Shown: positions 37,956-48,626, counted from the stretch's first letter. The stretch is DNA of 64,000 nt from Mycteria americana (GCF_035582795.1 NC_134366.1:141518756-141582755), one strand, 5' to 3'. The notes: a model not told the origin generated them from the sequence alone. Numbers and translations are program-made.

Positions 37956-38383
37956 TGTTCACTTCATGTGTGTAACCTACAGAGAAAAAGTTAAGTCTAA
38001 GCATAACTCCAGCCATATGTAAAACAGTGAATATGTTTCAGTCAACACGGGTGAAATTAATAAACTAGGTTTCGTCCTCCGGCTTCTTAAAAAGAATTGT
38101 CACAAGAACAAAACAGAAGGACCCAAATCATGAAACAAAGGACAGGGTAGGGCCATTTAACCTGGAACAATCATTTCCTCGGGTTAAGGTTTATTGAAAC
38201 CCCAAAGCAGGCCTGAAACGTCAACTCTAGTGGTACCCTTTGAAACGCTTTTTTATTCCAGCACTCACTACACACACGAAAAGCAAATCCTGCAATAAAC
38301 TGCAGGCTAAGTGCATGTGGCCCTACCAGGACCATACAAAGGCAACACACATAGCATGTGTCACAGCCAGTAGCACATGAGTG

Positions 38384-38402
38384 ACTTCGCCAGGGGGGAT
38401 CC
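38384..38402 (+). promoter_or_regulatory. Possible CTCF-like site
   Basis: TCGCCAGGGGGGATC resembles the CTCF core (CCGCCAGGGGGCGC-like). It lies at the boundary between the AT-rich desert and the first CpG island. This is a single-site match by eye and many such matches are unbound. Confidence 0.3.
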
Positions 38403-38579
38403 CTCACCTAGATCCCACTCCAGACAATCAGGGCACAATAAGGAAAAAGGCCAAAAAAAAGAAAGAAAGGGGAAAAAAAGGGGGGGCGGGGGGCAGAGTA
38501 AGAAGAACCAGACCCCAAGCCCCACCTTCTGCCCCCCAGACGAACGAGGGCAGGTAGACCAGCTGGGAAAGCTGGCCTC

Positions 38580-39012
38580 CTCCCCGCGGAGGGGCTGCTG
38601 GCGAGGACAGGCGGCGCGGGTGGAAGCTTGCGCCCTTCAGCGCGGGGCTGCGCGGGGCGCGCTTCTCCCGGCGCGGAGCCCTCGCACCTGCCGCGCCCGC
38701 GGAGGGGACGGGCCCCCCCCCCGCCCCGGCCGCCCCCGCCGGAGGCGTCGCTGCTCCTCCGCGCCTTGCGGCGGGGCCCCGCGGGAGCGCATCGCCCGCG
38801 GCCGGTCCCGGCGCGGCTCGCCGGGGTTGCCATAGCGCTGGCTCCGCGGCTCGGGGGCGCTGCCCGGCGGCTGCGGGCGGGGGGGCGGCAGCGGGAAGCG
38901 GCCGCTGCGCATCCCCGCGGCCGCAGCGGCGGCGGCGGCGGCGCGGGGGTTCCGCGGGGCTCCGCGCACCGGGCCGCGCCGCGCCCCGCAGACCCCGCGC
39001 GGTGGGAAGAGT
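38580..39012. promoter_or_regulatory. CpG island A, putative promoter
   Basis: About 430 bases of very GC-rich sequence with dense CpG, including GCGGCCGCAG..GGCGGCGGCGG runs (38900-38950) and repeated CGCGG. Both strands show long open frames of Pro, Arg, Gly and Ala, which are the expected by-product of GC-rich DNA rather than protein genes. The edges are sharp: A-rich and G-rich tracts (38450-38495) on the left and AT-rich sequence on the right from 39018. Unmethylated islands like this usually mark promoters of housekeeping or developmental genes. Strand and target gene are not determined. Confidence 0.85.
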
Positions 39013-39720
39013 GGGGCGAGTAATGAATTCCAGCAGAGAGCGGGAGAGGAAGCATTTTTCAGAGATCTGCCATATTTAACGTTGACCACACTAAAGATGT
39101 TATTAGCGAAGGGGGGGTGGGGAGGGCAACGGGGGATGCGATAAGGGAAAATAGATAATGACACATAATCCAAACCAGAAGTTTGAAACCAAGTTACTTC
39201 GCAGAAAAGAGCCACAAGCTCAACTTTTTTTTCTTCTTTTTTTTTTTTCCCCCCTCTTTCTTTTTTATAGGCTGGGGCTGAAAGACAGGGAGATAAACTT
39301 GTTAAGGAAAGAAATATTCCTCTAGCAGCCGGGTAAATAAAATAGCTGGAGAGAAACAACGAAAGACATGGGGGTAGGGAAAGGCAAAGGACATACTACT
39401 ATTTAGAAACCCCAAAGGAAATTGTAAAGTAGGAAATGAAAAGGAGGAGGAGAAACATTTCTGTTGTAAATTAGAGGGAATGAAGATTAGCGGGAGAAGA
39501 GGGGGAAATAGCTGCAGAAGGTCTCAAATAAAGCCCCACTGAAGATTAGCCAATGTTCAAAATATCCCAACTGAGGCAAGAGAGGGGTGCGCTCATCTCT
39601 TCGTCATGGGTGTGTGAAGGGGAAATGAATGGGGATAATTACTAATATAGCACATGTCCGGAGGAACCAATCCAAAATAAGAGATAAATTTGGCTGGTGA
39701 AGACAGATACGAAAAAGGCT
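39013..39720. other. Shore of CpG island A, no gene recognised
   Basis: AT-richer sequence with a T-rich tract (39219-39268) and G-rich runs such as GAAGGGGGGGTGGGGAGGG near 39109. No exon recognised. Confidence 0.45.
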
Positions 39721-40045
39721 GGAAGAAAACTTAGGAATACAGAGACCTGAGAGGAGAGGAAGAGAATTAGAGGAGGAGGAAGGCTCCAGGAGTACAGGAA
39801 AACTTAGAGGACCAGCTGGATAGGGAGGAAACAGCTACGGCAGAGATGGGAAGACAGAATGAAAGTGAGAGAGAAAGAGAATGGGAGAGATTAGGGAGAG
39901 CAAATAAACCTGGGAGAGGGAGAGGGAATGGTTGGAGCGGATGGGAAGAAGGAAGCCAGGAGCGGGAAACTAGAAGGAGAGAGGGAAGGAGGGACAGAGG
40001 GAGGGATGTGGGGAGAGAAGGAAGGAGACAGAGGGAGGAGACAAG
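39721..40045 (+). repeat. ~325-bp polypurine (GA-rich) tract
   Basis: The plus strand is overwhelmingly A and G, with irregular GAGAGA, GGAGG and GGGAGG units and only isolated C or T. Such tracts can form triplex (H-DNA) structures and often lie near promoters. The 95- and 110-codon open frames over it are composition artefacts. Confidence 0.85.
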
Positions 40046-42939
40046 GACTGAAGTCTCCCAGCCTGGGGAAGGTGCAGCACTGAGTGAGAGAGAGCTCACT
40101 CTGAGGGTTAGGTTAGATTTCCAGAGCTCTTAGAGCGCATCGACCAGCCCGCTGGAGTCACTATTCAACCCGAGTCCCAAACACACGCCTCACTAACTAC
40201 TTTACAGCCACTTTCATTGATTTTCTTTATCAAATAAACATAATACCCGTTACAGCAACACTTCCTCTTCGCGCAGCCAGAATGCCGCAAGCTCTGATTG
40301 CTGCATTTCTCCGGCTTGCAGTTCCCCACCCTCCACCCCTAAATAATTTGTGTTCTTTCACTTAAATGGGCAAATACATTATTGCTTGCAGAATTTTTCT
40401 GTAATCTGGAAGGTACACTGCAAGCTAGGCAAACCGTTTAAATCATAAGGTAAAGGCTCCCCATCCCCATCGCCCTGGCGTGAAGACACATTTTTTTCCC
40501 CCACAATTTCAGAGGTAGCTTATATATTTACATACTTATTTCCTGCTAATAAGTGGTAACTTAATTTAAAGGGCGATGTCAAAGTGAACGCTCCCGCCTG
40601 AAAAATGCAGGAAAAAATTAACGCAACTTTCGCACTTGCACCTAAACTGTCACTTGATCTAAGCATTTCAGCCTCAAAATTCAATTTTATTTCAAAAATC
40701 CCCTAAAAGTAGCCCCCTTCAAAAGCTGTTTTTGAACCAGGCTCTTCCATATATGTCAAAGGGCTGTTGAATTATTCATTATTATAATTACTATCATCAT
40801 TGTCATTATCCCTTTCCATGTGGAAATAATTTTATTATCGTAATTTGATATCTGAAGAATTTCCTGTTAGTCGTTTGATAATCACTTTTTTTCTACTGAA
40901 AAGAAAAGTTTTGTTTATAAATGAGAGAAAAATATTTTAAATGCTTTTATGTTTGCTATAGATTTCCGTTTATCTAATCGATCGGAATGCCAATAAATCG
41001 ATTAAAGGTTTAGTGTTTTACAAACAACCATTTTGTGCTTTTTGATTTTACGTTCAGAATGATTTTAATAAAGCTAATGCCTTCTCTGAGCGTTTGTTCA
41101 CCCCAAACCTAATATTCCATCATTTCTATTATTTACAATTGCAATTTAAAGTGTTTCTAATGAGAAAAATAAACACAAATAAAAGAAGGAAATAATCTGA
41201 TTAAATTACTTTGTGCCTGTGGTCAGCATATTTAGGCAAAGCCCTTAAAAATCTTGGTGAATTATATGCGATCATACAGTGATTGCGGAATATTAAATTA
41301 AACTTAGATAAATCCGCATTGAAGGAGGCAGCACCCAATCCTGAATTTATTTCCCATTTTCTATAACAGCATCACTGCGCTCCTCTCTTTGCAATGACAA
41401 TGTGCCAAATCTAGGCATTTTGAAAACATTTTCCATATGCTTTAACTGGAGACTGATAGACAAAGAAGAAAAGGAGATGGTCTTTTTTCTCTTGAGGTAC
41501 ATTTCCTTTAACTTTTCCTCCAACCTTTTCTGATCTTCATAATTTTTAAACAAAAGTTTGAAAATCATTAGGACCTTTTTGGTTTTTTTCTTTTACGGTT
41601 TTTTTTTTCCTTATCGCGTAATCAATTCCTGAACTGTGGAGTTTCAGTTACGCTTTAATGCAGGACTATAGAACTATCATTTCTATACCTTGGCGGACAA
41701 CATTTTGGGGAGAAAGCATTGATTCATTTAGTTTTCGCTTGCTGCTTTTTGTAATTAAAGATGGTTTTAATTATACTTTTTTGTAAGTCAGATCAGATGT
41801 GCTGCTTGCTTGCTGGAAGGTTTTTTTCTTTTAACGGTGCTTTTAATTTATGTGTAGTTTTTACGGATAACACAGAGGTGGTGGTTTTTATTTAGCTGTA
41901 AAATCCACACGTTTTCTTTGAAAACTTGGCTCCTTGGGCGAAAATAACTTTTCCTGGTTGCTTTATAATCGCTGTTTGTCGCAGAGGTAGTTTAGCATAT
42001 TGTCTACACAACAAAGATTCCTGTTTTATTGGCAGTGTGGATTGTTGGATTTAGGTATAAATATTTCATAACTTTCCTCTTTCTGCAGTAAGATCGGTAG
42101 TTTTATTGGCTTTTTCTCCCTTTTTGTCTGTCTTTCTACCAGAACCGGTTTATTTCTCAGGTCCCTTTTTGTCCTTTTCCCGGATAGAATGTACAATTTT
42201 TCCCTTGGATATATCACTGCTGGAAATATGCTCTTGGGCTTTCTGGAGGGGATGGGGGGGGAGCGGTGGTAAGCGGTCGTTTTCCTTGATTTGCATAAGA
42301 GCTAGTGAAGTGCCTGTGAAGTTGGTGAATTGCTATTGTTTGGGGCTAGTCCTGACTGTTTTTGTTTATAAACACTGGGGTGGTTGCCGGGAGGGGAGGG
42401 AGGTCAGAGCACTGTCAAAGCGCTGACCTCTGAAAGCCCAGAGGGCGCCTGGCTCCTTCACCCTCTCCTTTCTCCCTCTCCCTCTCCCTTTTTCTTTCCC
42501 TTCCCATCCAAGGCCAGGAGCTCAGGTTCAGGGCATTTAATCCCCGCGATCTGCCCAAGAAAGGAGCTGAAAAAGGGCTGTTAAGGCTCCGGAGGAAACG
42601 CCGGCAGCAGACTTAGACCTGGAAGGCTTTTATTTATAGTAACGTCCGGGTGCGCGGTTTTGTGCGGCTCCAGCCAAAATAACACCACCACCACCACCAA
42701 AAGCCAATCGGGAACGGCACTATTTAGCTCAAAATCTCAGCGAGATGTCTATACTATTCGGCTGTGATTTTTCTCTTAGGTCACTGCTCGTTAGACGCGC
42801 TTTCAGTAGGTGAATGCCAAATCTGGGGCAGTGAGGGCAGAACAGAAATGCAATATGTTATTGTTGTTTTATTTCTTTTTCGAACAAAACTTTCCAGGAA
42901 TCAGATCGGGGATTTTTGTTTGCTTTCCCTCCCCCCTCT

Positions 42940-42954
42940 CCCCCCCCCCCCCCC
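42940..42954. repeat. Poly(C) tract, 15 C
   Basis: Fifteen consecutive C bases in a wider CT-rich stretch (42927-42954), followed within 40 bases by G-rich GGGGGGCGGGGGGG (near 42989). Confidence 0.9.
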
Positions 42955-43105
42955 AGCCCTTTTTAGTGTGTACTGGAATGTGTTTGATGGGGGGCGGGGG
43001 GGGCGTTGTAAATTAACAATAGATTTGTATAGGTGATACCTGCAAAGAAAGAAATAATTAATAATAGCCAAACGCTTTGGATTCAGACTCAATTTCATCT
43101 CGGGG

Positions 43106-43125
43106 AAAAAAAAAAAAAAAAAAAA
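43106..43125. repeat. Poly(A) tract, 20 A
   Basis: Twenty consecutive A bases followed by GAAAAAAG. Confidence 0.9.
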
Positions 43126-43970
43126 GAAAAAAGTACAAGAGATTGCTATCAGGTTTAAGTATGTTTTGAAAAGAAGTTGCTGAGTTAAACAAAAATGTTA
43201 GTTAACACACTGCCTTTGTCAAATAGCCCCCGGGAGGAGAAGAGACAACAAAAAGGAGAGGAGGTGGGGGCTGGGGATCTGAAAGTGTCTGTAGCTCAGA
43301 TAAAGGGTCTGTAACACTGAAATCTTGTAATACCTCGTTTCAAACTGAGCTCATCTATAGACTTAGGGAACGCAGTAAAAAGACACGGATCCCCTTTCCC
43401 TTGGGTTGGGGTCTGGGGAGAGGACAAGGTGGGGGAAGGGGACGTTTATTAGGGAATTATGTCGGCTTATTAAAAAGGGGAGCGGCTGTGGCCGTAATTA
43501 TGCAGATCCTTGTGCCCCTGTGTGTCCGCAGCGCAGATTTAGGGAGCGAAATGAGCTTGGCGGAGAGACGTGGTGTAACAGAGCCCGGTTTGGGCTAGGA
43601 TTTCTTTGTCTATTAAAGAATGGTCAGTCTCGGGCTCTGGCCCCCACCAGATCCGTCTCGCCCAGGCCAATAAGTTTTCCTTGGGGCTGAGGCTGGAGGT
43701 GGTGGAGGACAGAAAAGGCTGAGGGCTTTTTTAATTTTTTTCCCTTCCCTTTCTTTGAAATGTAACGTCACTATCAAGAGCTTTTTGTGGTTTCCACAGG
43801 GGGCTCGAAAAAATCCCGAAATGTGTAACGGTGCCTGCAGGAGAAGTTCGGAGGAGGTGGGCGGGGGGTCCACCGAGACCAGAGGAGAGGAGCTGAGAGG
43901 TTAGGCGAGAGTCTTCGGGGGCGATCAGCTGAGCGAGAGAGGGAGGAGAGAGGGGAGCGGGAGCGGGAGC

Positions 43971-43990
43971 CGGGCCGGGCCGGGCCGGGC
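43971..43990. repeat. (CGGGC)4 pentanucleotide repeat
   Basis: Four perfect tandem copies inside CpG island B. The G-triplets make a G-quadruplex possible on the plus strand. Confidence 0.9.
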
Positions 43991-44020
43991 CGCGCCGCCG
44001 GGGAGCCCGCCCGCCGCCCG

Positions 44021-44071
44021 CAGCCGCCCCGCAGCCGCAGCCGCCCCGCAGCCGCAGCCGCCCCGCAGCCG
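44021..44071. repeat. 17-bp minisatellite, 3 perfect copies
   Basis: Unit CAGCCGCCCCGCAGCCG at 44021-44037, 44038-44054 and 44055-44071, followed by a partial CAGCCGCGCC. The three copies are identical, implying recent expansion or homogenisation. Confidence 0.9.
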
Positions 44072-44292
44072 CAGCCGCGCCGGCCCGAGCCCTCCTCGCC
44101 TGCCTCCCCCAGCCCGCGCCGCGCTCCGCTCTTATCACATCCCACAAACCTGCTGCTGCTGCCTCCCGGAATTAACCTCCTCCGATTTTTCCTAGCTACG
44201 TGGCGATCCCCGGGTTCCTTCTAAACTGTTAACATCCCGTAGTGCCTTTTTTTTTCCCTGCACCCCCCCCTCCCCGATAGCTACTATTTTTA

Positions 44293-44335
44293 GGGAGAGA
44301 GAAAGAGAGAGAGAGAGAGAGAAAGAGAGAGGAGG
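44293..44335. repeat. (GA)n tract
   Basis: Near-perfect GA repeat with two GAAA interruptions, ~170 bases right of CpG island B; GAGA-type promoter sequence. Confidence 0.9.
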
Positions 44336-46324
44336 TTGAAAACGTTGGGAAGGACAGTAAACAGTGGCAGAAGAAACCCTGAAAAATGTGGACTCTCCTC
44401 TCGCAATTCCTGCCTCTATCCCCCCCCTTTGTTCCTTTAGCTGTAACTCAAGAACACCATAAACCTATATCCCCCTCCAAGAAGAGAGAAAGGGAAAAAA
44501 TCTACAGCCAAAAAAGAATGACTTGACTGTTCTGACGTTTGGTGTTTTGACATTAATGACATTAATGATATTGATGTTTCACCAGGAAAAAAGCACTAGG
44601 AATAAAGGAGGTGGTGGGGGAGGTGCGGGGGGACGACTTTAAAACTAAATTATCTTCGTTTCCTTATTCTTCTGTGACATTAAGTATACGTGTTTCTTCA
44701 CTTGAATTTGAAATAGATGTATTGTTCTCAGGTGTTTCTTCATCACATTATATTTAATTGTCTTCAGTCTTAGGAAATGTGTTACCATCCTTCAGGCATG
44801 CACTTGAATGGACAATGCATCCTTCTACCTCAGAGTCCCGTTTCGTCTACAGTTTAAGCCTAAAAGCCCTCTTTCCATCATACCCCCTCAATCTGATAAC
44901 TGTAAACGGGTTCCAGAGATTTCATTTTCACTCGTTGTTTGCATTTTTTTTCCACCCTGTAAACAACGATGCAGAATATCGCTACTTTCCTTATTACCTT
45001 CATTCGCAGGGTGCAGTGCCTGTGGAAATCTGCATACAGATGCTCACATTTTTTTCATTGATGAGCTGGTGCAATGCTTAGGTGGGGTTTGAAAAAGAAT
45101 AAAGTTGCTCTCACGAACCCTCAAGTGCCCCTGGCTTTTCCTTAAGTTCGAGTCTTGGAGGCTTTCCTGAAGTTTGAAGTAAGGTTTCTCTGGATTGGGC
45201 TAGGGCTCCTTCTATGTTTCCCGCTTTATTGGCAGGCTGCAATTTTTGGAATAGCTGTACTTTCAGGCTGGCGATTTTTTTATTTGTCTTTTTTTTCCTC
45301 CCCTTTCTGAAGACCTTTTTTTTTTTTCCTCCAAAACTATCAGGACCTTCACTCTGACCTTAAACATCTGCTTTTAGCAACTCGGTTCCCTGACACTGGC
45401 CTGTGCTTCCTTAAGGGCAGCCTTAATTCATCATCAGGTGGGGATTTTCCTATTAGCGTTAGTTCCAGTACTTGCAAAATGTTCTCCTGGAGTAGAAGGT
45501 TCAGGGCCCAGAGAGGTGCATATTTCTGCCATCCAGGTTTTGCTGGTTTGTTGTTGTTGTGCGTGTGCTCTTTTAATGGAAGGTTGTGATAAAACCTTCC
45601 TGCTGGTTTTTGGTGTCTAAGGCCTAAGACAAGGTTTTGACGTGTATCGCAGGCATCACGAACTTCAAAGGCATGTCAGCTCTAAGGTTATGGTTCACCT
45701 GCGCGGGGTCCTTGGTAGTGTAAATATCTCTTGCATGTAACTGTGACTTAGTGACCATTTCTGGTATACCCATTTCTGGAATAGCATTATCAAAAATCTG
45801 CACGTGTTCCTGCGGTGTATTCGGATGCTCTTTGAATAGTCATGTTTTTATCTTCAGTAGGGGGTATTTTAAAGTATGTCTATTCCTAGTTTTAGTTAAT
45901 TATCTTTTAATGAAAGTGTCAGTCATATTCACATCTGCAGTATTAGGTTAAGATAATTAGATTTTCAAATGAGAAGCAATCTTCTTAAATCCCACACAGG
46001 AAAATATTTGTAGAAGATTCGGATTTATAATGACATCTGTACATTTTACCCTACTTTTCATCATGATAATCCCCCCCCAAGAATGAAATATGTCTAAAAT
46101 CCAGTAGATAAAATATTAATAAAATATCAATACTTGAAGGGAAAGTGGAAGACGATGCATGTATATGCATGAAACCTGTATTGTATGCAAAGAGCCTCTT
46201 TCCCTGGGCTGATATTTACTTCATTTTGATAAGGCTGTTTACAGTTGATATTGTATATTCTGGAAGGCTTTGCTTTTTACTTTGTTGATTTCTCCAAGCA
46301 ATTACATGGCGGCCACCAAATAAA
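44336..46324. other. Non-coding, no gene recognised
   Basis: Mixed-composition sequence between islands B and C. Two overlapping open frames (44758-45081, 44808-45092) have no domain. Nothing else recognised. Confidence 0.5.
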
Positions 46325-46325
46325 G

Positions 46326-46437
46326 TGTGTTGTGTTTTGTGCGACTGTGTATGTGGAGTGTATGTGCATATGTGTAAATACAATGTAGGATGTGAGTGCG
46401 TGCGTGTGTGCCTGTGCATGTGTGTATGTGTAAATAA
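46326..46437. repeat. Imperfect GT-rich tract
   Basis: About 110 bases of interrupted TG repeats with TGTATG, TGCG and TGCATG variants. Open frames on both strands here (Cys/Val and His/Thr-rich) are repeat artefacts. Confidence 0.85.
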
Positions 46438-46680
46438 ATCCATCTTTATCTCCGTATGGGCAGTTATTCCCTATCTTAGATATATTATCTTTCCTTTTAC
46501 AGAGGTGTCTTACATTCATTATCCCATTGCAAACATATTTTTCATTAAATCCCCATTAAAAGAGAGAAAAGGGAAGAGAAAGACAGCCAGACAGCCAGCA
46601 AGAAATATCTCCCTGATGGAATAATTAATTTGGACCCGTTTCATCTAAGTTCCCGAACAGTTAAAAGAGCAAGTCTGTCG

Positions 46681-46703
46681 CCCCCCCCCCCCTTTTTTTT
46701 TTT
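46681..46703. repeat. C12T11 homopolymer junction
   Basis: Twelve C followed directly by eleven T. Confidence 0.9.
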
Positions 46704-46799
46704 AATTCTCCCTAGCCATCTACTTTGTGTGCCTGTGCGTGTGTGTCTGTGTTACTAATGAAGTTTGCAGACTTGTGTTTGTATCCATGAGCTCCTTTC

Positions 46800-46912
46800 T
46801 GCTGCCCCTTCTTCTCCGGGCTGGCTCTGTGGCTCCCGCAGCCCCGGCGAGCCCCCGGCAGCCGCGGCAGCTCCGGCTTCCCCGGCTGCGGGGCTGCGCG
46901 TCATTTGCAGCC
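46800..46912. promoter_or_regulatory. CpG-rich patch C
   Basis: A short (~110 bp) GC-rich stretch with GCCCCGGCGAGCCCCCGGCA, GCCGCGGCAGCTCCGG and CCCGGCTGCGGGGCTGCGCG segments. It is too short for strict island criteria on its own but sits directly before a long CT tract and may be part of a promoter. Confidence 0.5.
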
Positions 46913-46940
46913 CGGAGAATGTTGATCACCTCACTAATTA

Positions 46941-47033
46941 CACCTCTCCCTCTCCTCTTCCCTCTCCTCTCCCTCTCCCTCTCGCTCCCTCTCTCTCGCT
47001 CTCTCCTCTCTCTCTCCTCTCTCTCTCTCTCTC
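46941..47033. repeat. Polypyrimidine (CT)n tract
   Basis: About 93 bases almost exclusively C and T (CTCTCC and CTCTCT units). Potential triplex former and a common feature of GC-rich promoters and 5'UTRs. Confidence 0.9.
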
Positions 47034-47530
47034 ATTCCCAGAGTGCATATCGGGAATAGACACACAAAGACATGCGCACTCAACTTAATCAGCCATTTTT
47101 TTAAACAGGGCTAAAACGATAATAATTAGCAGAATAAAGACATATCGGATTTTCATTTCCTTTCCTCCTTTTCCCAACCCCTTCACAACCAAACAGCGAG
47201 ACCGCGGTCGGCACATGCTTTAACAACTCCCGGACCCCAAAGGACCGCTCCATGCCCCCCACTTCTTGCTCAATCATTTTTATTTTCACCCAATAAAGTT
47301 GGAGGATTATTTTTTTTTATTATTTTTTTAATGAACCTTCTCTCGTTTACTTGGATGTGATCAGCTGTTAAGTAAATAAAGCAAAACAAAAAAAAGAGGC
47401 GAAGATCCAGTAGGAACTGCGAGGGGAAATGGAAAGTAAGTTTTTTCTTTAACTTTTATTGAGTAGTTTGTGTTAAATTTAGGTCGAGTATCGATTATCT
47501 TTCCAGGCTGATCTTGCACAATCTTTGATA
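47034..47530. other. Non-coding, no gene recognised
   Basis: Contains a mixed-composition segment (47100-47300) with GCGAGACCGCGGTCGGCACA, whose GACCGCGGTC core is a perfect 10-bp palindrome, and a T-rich stretch. No exon is recognised. A conserved UTR or promoter element is possible. Confidence 0.4.
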
Positions 47531-47531
47531 T

Positions 47532-47760
47532 TTCGCTCTCGCTCTCTCTCTCTCTCCCCCTCTCTCTGTGCCTCTTTCTCTCTCTCTCACATACACACAC
47601 ACACTCACATCCCCAGATCCCATGTATCTCTCCCCTCTCTCTCTCCCCCCTTTTTCTGCCTGTTTCCCCATTTTTAGGTACAGTATTTGCTCTCATTTGG
47701 GAAGGAGGGGCTGCTTTTCCTCTCTCCCTTCTTTCTTTCTCTTTCTCCCTTTCTCTTTTA
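47532..47760. repeat. Polypyrimidine-rich region with (CT)n and (CA)n
   Basis: (CT)n at 47532-47588, a short (AC)n at 47593-47603, then CT-rich runs at 47627-47655 and 47717-47760. The 274-codon open frame from 47568 arises from this low-complexity sequence. Confidence 0.85.
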
Positions 47761-48279
47761 TTCCGGGGGTTACGTTTTGTTTGTGTATTTTTTTTGTTTT
47801 GGTTTGGGGCTGTGGGTTTGGGTTTTTTTCTCTTTCGGGCTGTAACTTTCGGATTAAGTGGAGGACCCTGCTCAGTTTGCAGAAGAGGTTCGGGGGGTGC
47901 CCCCCACTTTTTATTTCGCTCTTTTTTTGTAGGGAGCTCGGGGAGGGGGGGAATACTGTCAGATTAGGAAAGACGTTACGGCTGTCAGAAGTCATCGCTT
48001 GCCAGCCCCTTCAGAGCTCGCACTCTTGTTTCGCAGCTCGGTCCCCCCAAAACTTTGAGGTGCTTTTTGAAGGCGCATTCCGCTCTCCCACCCTCCTTCC
48101 CTCTCCTCCCCATCTCCACCCCCCTCGGCCTCCCAAACTTTCGCTTTCGGGCGGGGGGGGGGGATGCCAGCAGGGCAATGGGGACCCTGACTGCGTGCGT
48201 GTGTACAGGAGAAGGTGTGGGGTGCTTTTTCCCCTCTCCCCCCCCCCTTTTTTTATTTTGCAGGTAGGTTTCTCAGGAG
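47761..48279. other. GC-rich shoulder of island D, no coding exon
   Basis: Mixed sequence with G-runs (near 47948 and 48150-48163) and pyrimidine runs. A splice-acceptor-like string (CCCCCCCTTTTTTTATTTTGCAG ending 48263, shown here in two parts: C-run then TTTTTTTATTTTGCAG) precedes the island. Probable promoter or 5'UTR sequence, with no protein recognised. Confidence 0.4.
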
Positions 48280-48440
48280 CAGAGGCAGGGGTGGCTGTGC
48301 GGGTGTGCGTGTGTGTGTGTGTGTGTGTGCGCGCAGGGGGATCGCGCTGCTGGCTGCCGTCTCTGGCAGCAGGAGGAAGAGGAGCCCGTTAGGAGCGCGC
48401 CCTGCCTCTCTGTCAGTTTCACCGCGCGGCGCGGGGAGGC

Positions 48441-48510
48441 GGCACGGCACGGCACGGCACGGCACGGCACGGCCCGGCGCGGAGCGGAGCGGCGCGGAGC
48501 GGAGCGGAGC
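48441..48510. repeat. Pentanucleotide array GGNNC x14
   Basis: Six perfect GGCAC units (48441-48470), then GGCCC and GGCGC, then GGAGC GGAGC GGCGC GGAGC GGAGC GGAGC (48481-48510). The register is kept throughout. This suggests one array with internally homogenised sub-blocks. Confidence 0.92.
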
Positions 48511-48591
48511 GGCCCCGCCGGCGGGGATGCGCGGCTGCCGCTGCCTGCGGGCGGCTGCCGGCCGGGCGCCGGCGGAGCCCCCGGCATCCGC

Positions 48592-48626
48592 GCCGTGCCG
48601 TGCCGCGCCGCGCCGCGCCGTGCCGT
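48592..48626. repeat. Pentanucleotide array GCCGY x7
   Basis: GCCGT x2, GCCGC x3, GCCGT x2. The GCCGT/GTGCC phase is the reverse complement of the GGCAC array 80-150 bases to the left, so the two can pair. Confidence 0.9.

Larger units (their letters stand above)
18661..38380. other. AT-rich gene desert, no confirmed gene
   Basis: About 20 kb of AT-rich sequence with no exon that encodes a recognisable protein. It holds A-runs, CA/GT microsatellites, several possible ancient SINE fragments and two candidate non-coding exons, all listed separately. Open frames up to 158 codons (31404-31880, running through a 19-base A tract) have no domain and are regarded as chance. Confidence 0.6.
40046..43859. 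other. Non-coding block between islands, probably conserved
   Basis: No coding exon recognised. 40560-41330 is AT-rich, free of recognisable repeats and dense in TAAT/ATTA cores, TCGAT motifs (AATCGATCGG near 40977 and AAATCGATTAA near 40996) and TTTATGG/CCATAAA-like Hox-type sites, which is the look of a conserved enhancer. 42590-42760 and 43440-43690 are GC-richer, with a CCAAT box at 43667-43671 and a GTTTTGTGCGG segment. Conservation is inferred, not measured. Confidence 0.4.
43860..44130. promoter_or_regulatory. CpG island B, putative promoter
   Basis: GC-rich, CpG-dense block opening with a purine-rich shoulder (GAGCGAGAGAGGGAGGAGAG near 43931) and continuing through (CGGGC)4 and a 17-bp minisatellite. 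A CCAAT box lies ~190 bp to the left (43667). The right edge falls abruptly to mixed sequence containing CTTATCACATCCCACAAACC and CTGCTGCTGCTGCC. A promoter with 5'UTR on either strand is plausible. The minus-strand frames of 123-138 codons are Ala/Gly/Arg-rich composition products. Confidence 0.8.

Noticed and set aside
38408-39359. Open frames of 131-240 codons on both strands over CpG island A
   Set aside because: They are Pro/Arg/Gly/Ala-rich, overlap on opposite strands and lack any domain; stop codons are simply rare in GC-rich DNA.
43731-44147. Minus-strand open frames of 123-138 codons in island B
   Set aside because: Their Ala/Gly/Arg content follows from the 17-bp and pentamer repeats; two overlapping frames are open at once, which points to composition.
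46216-46624. His/Thr-rich and Cys/Val-rich open frames
   Set aside because: They are translations of an imperfect GT repeat.
47568-48392. 274-codon plus-strand open frame
   Set aside because: It runs through (CT)n, (CA)n, T-rich and G-run sequence; the product is low complexity (Ser/Leu/Pro/Phe) with no domain.
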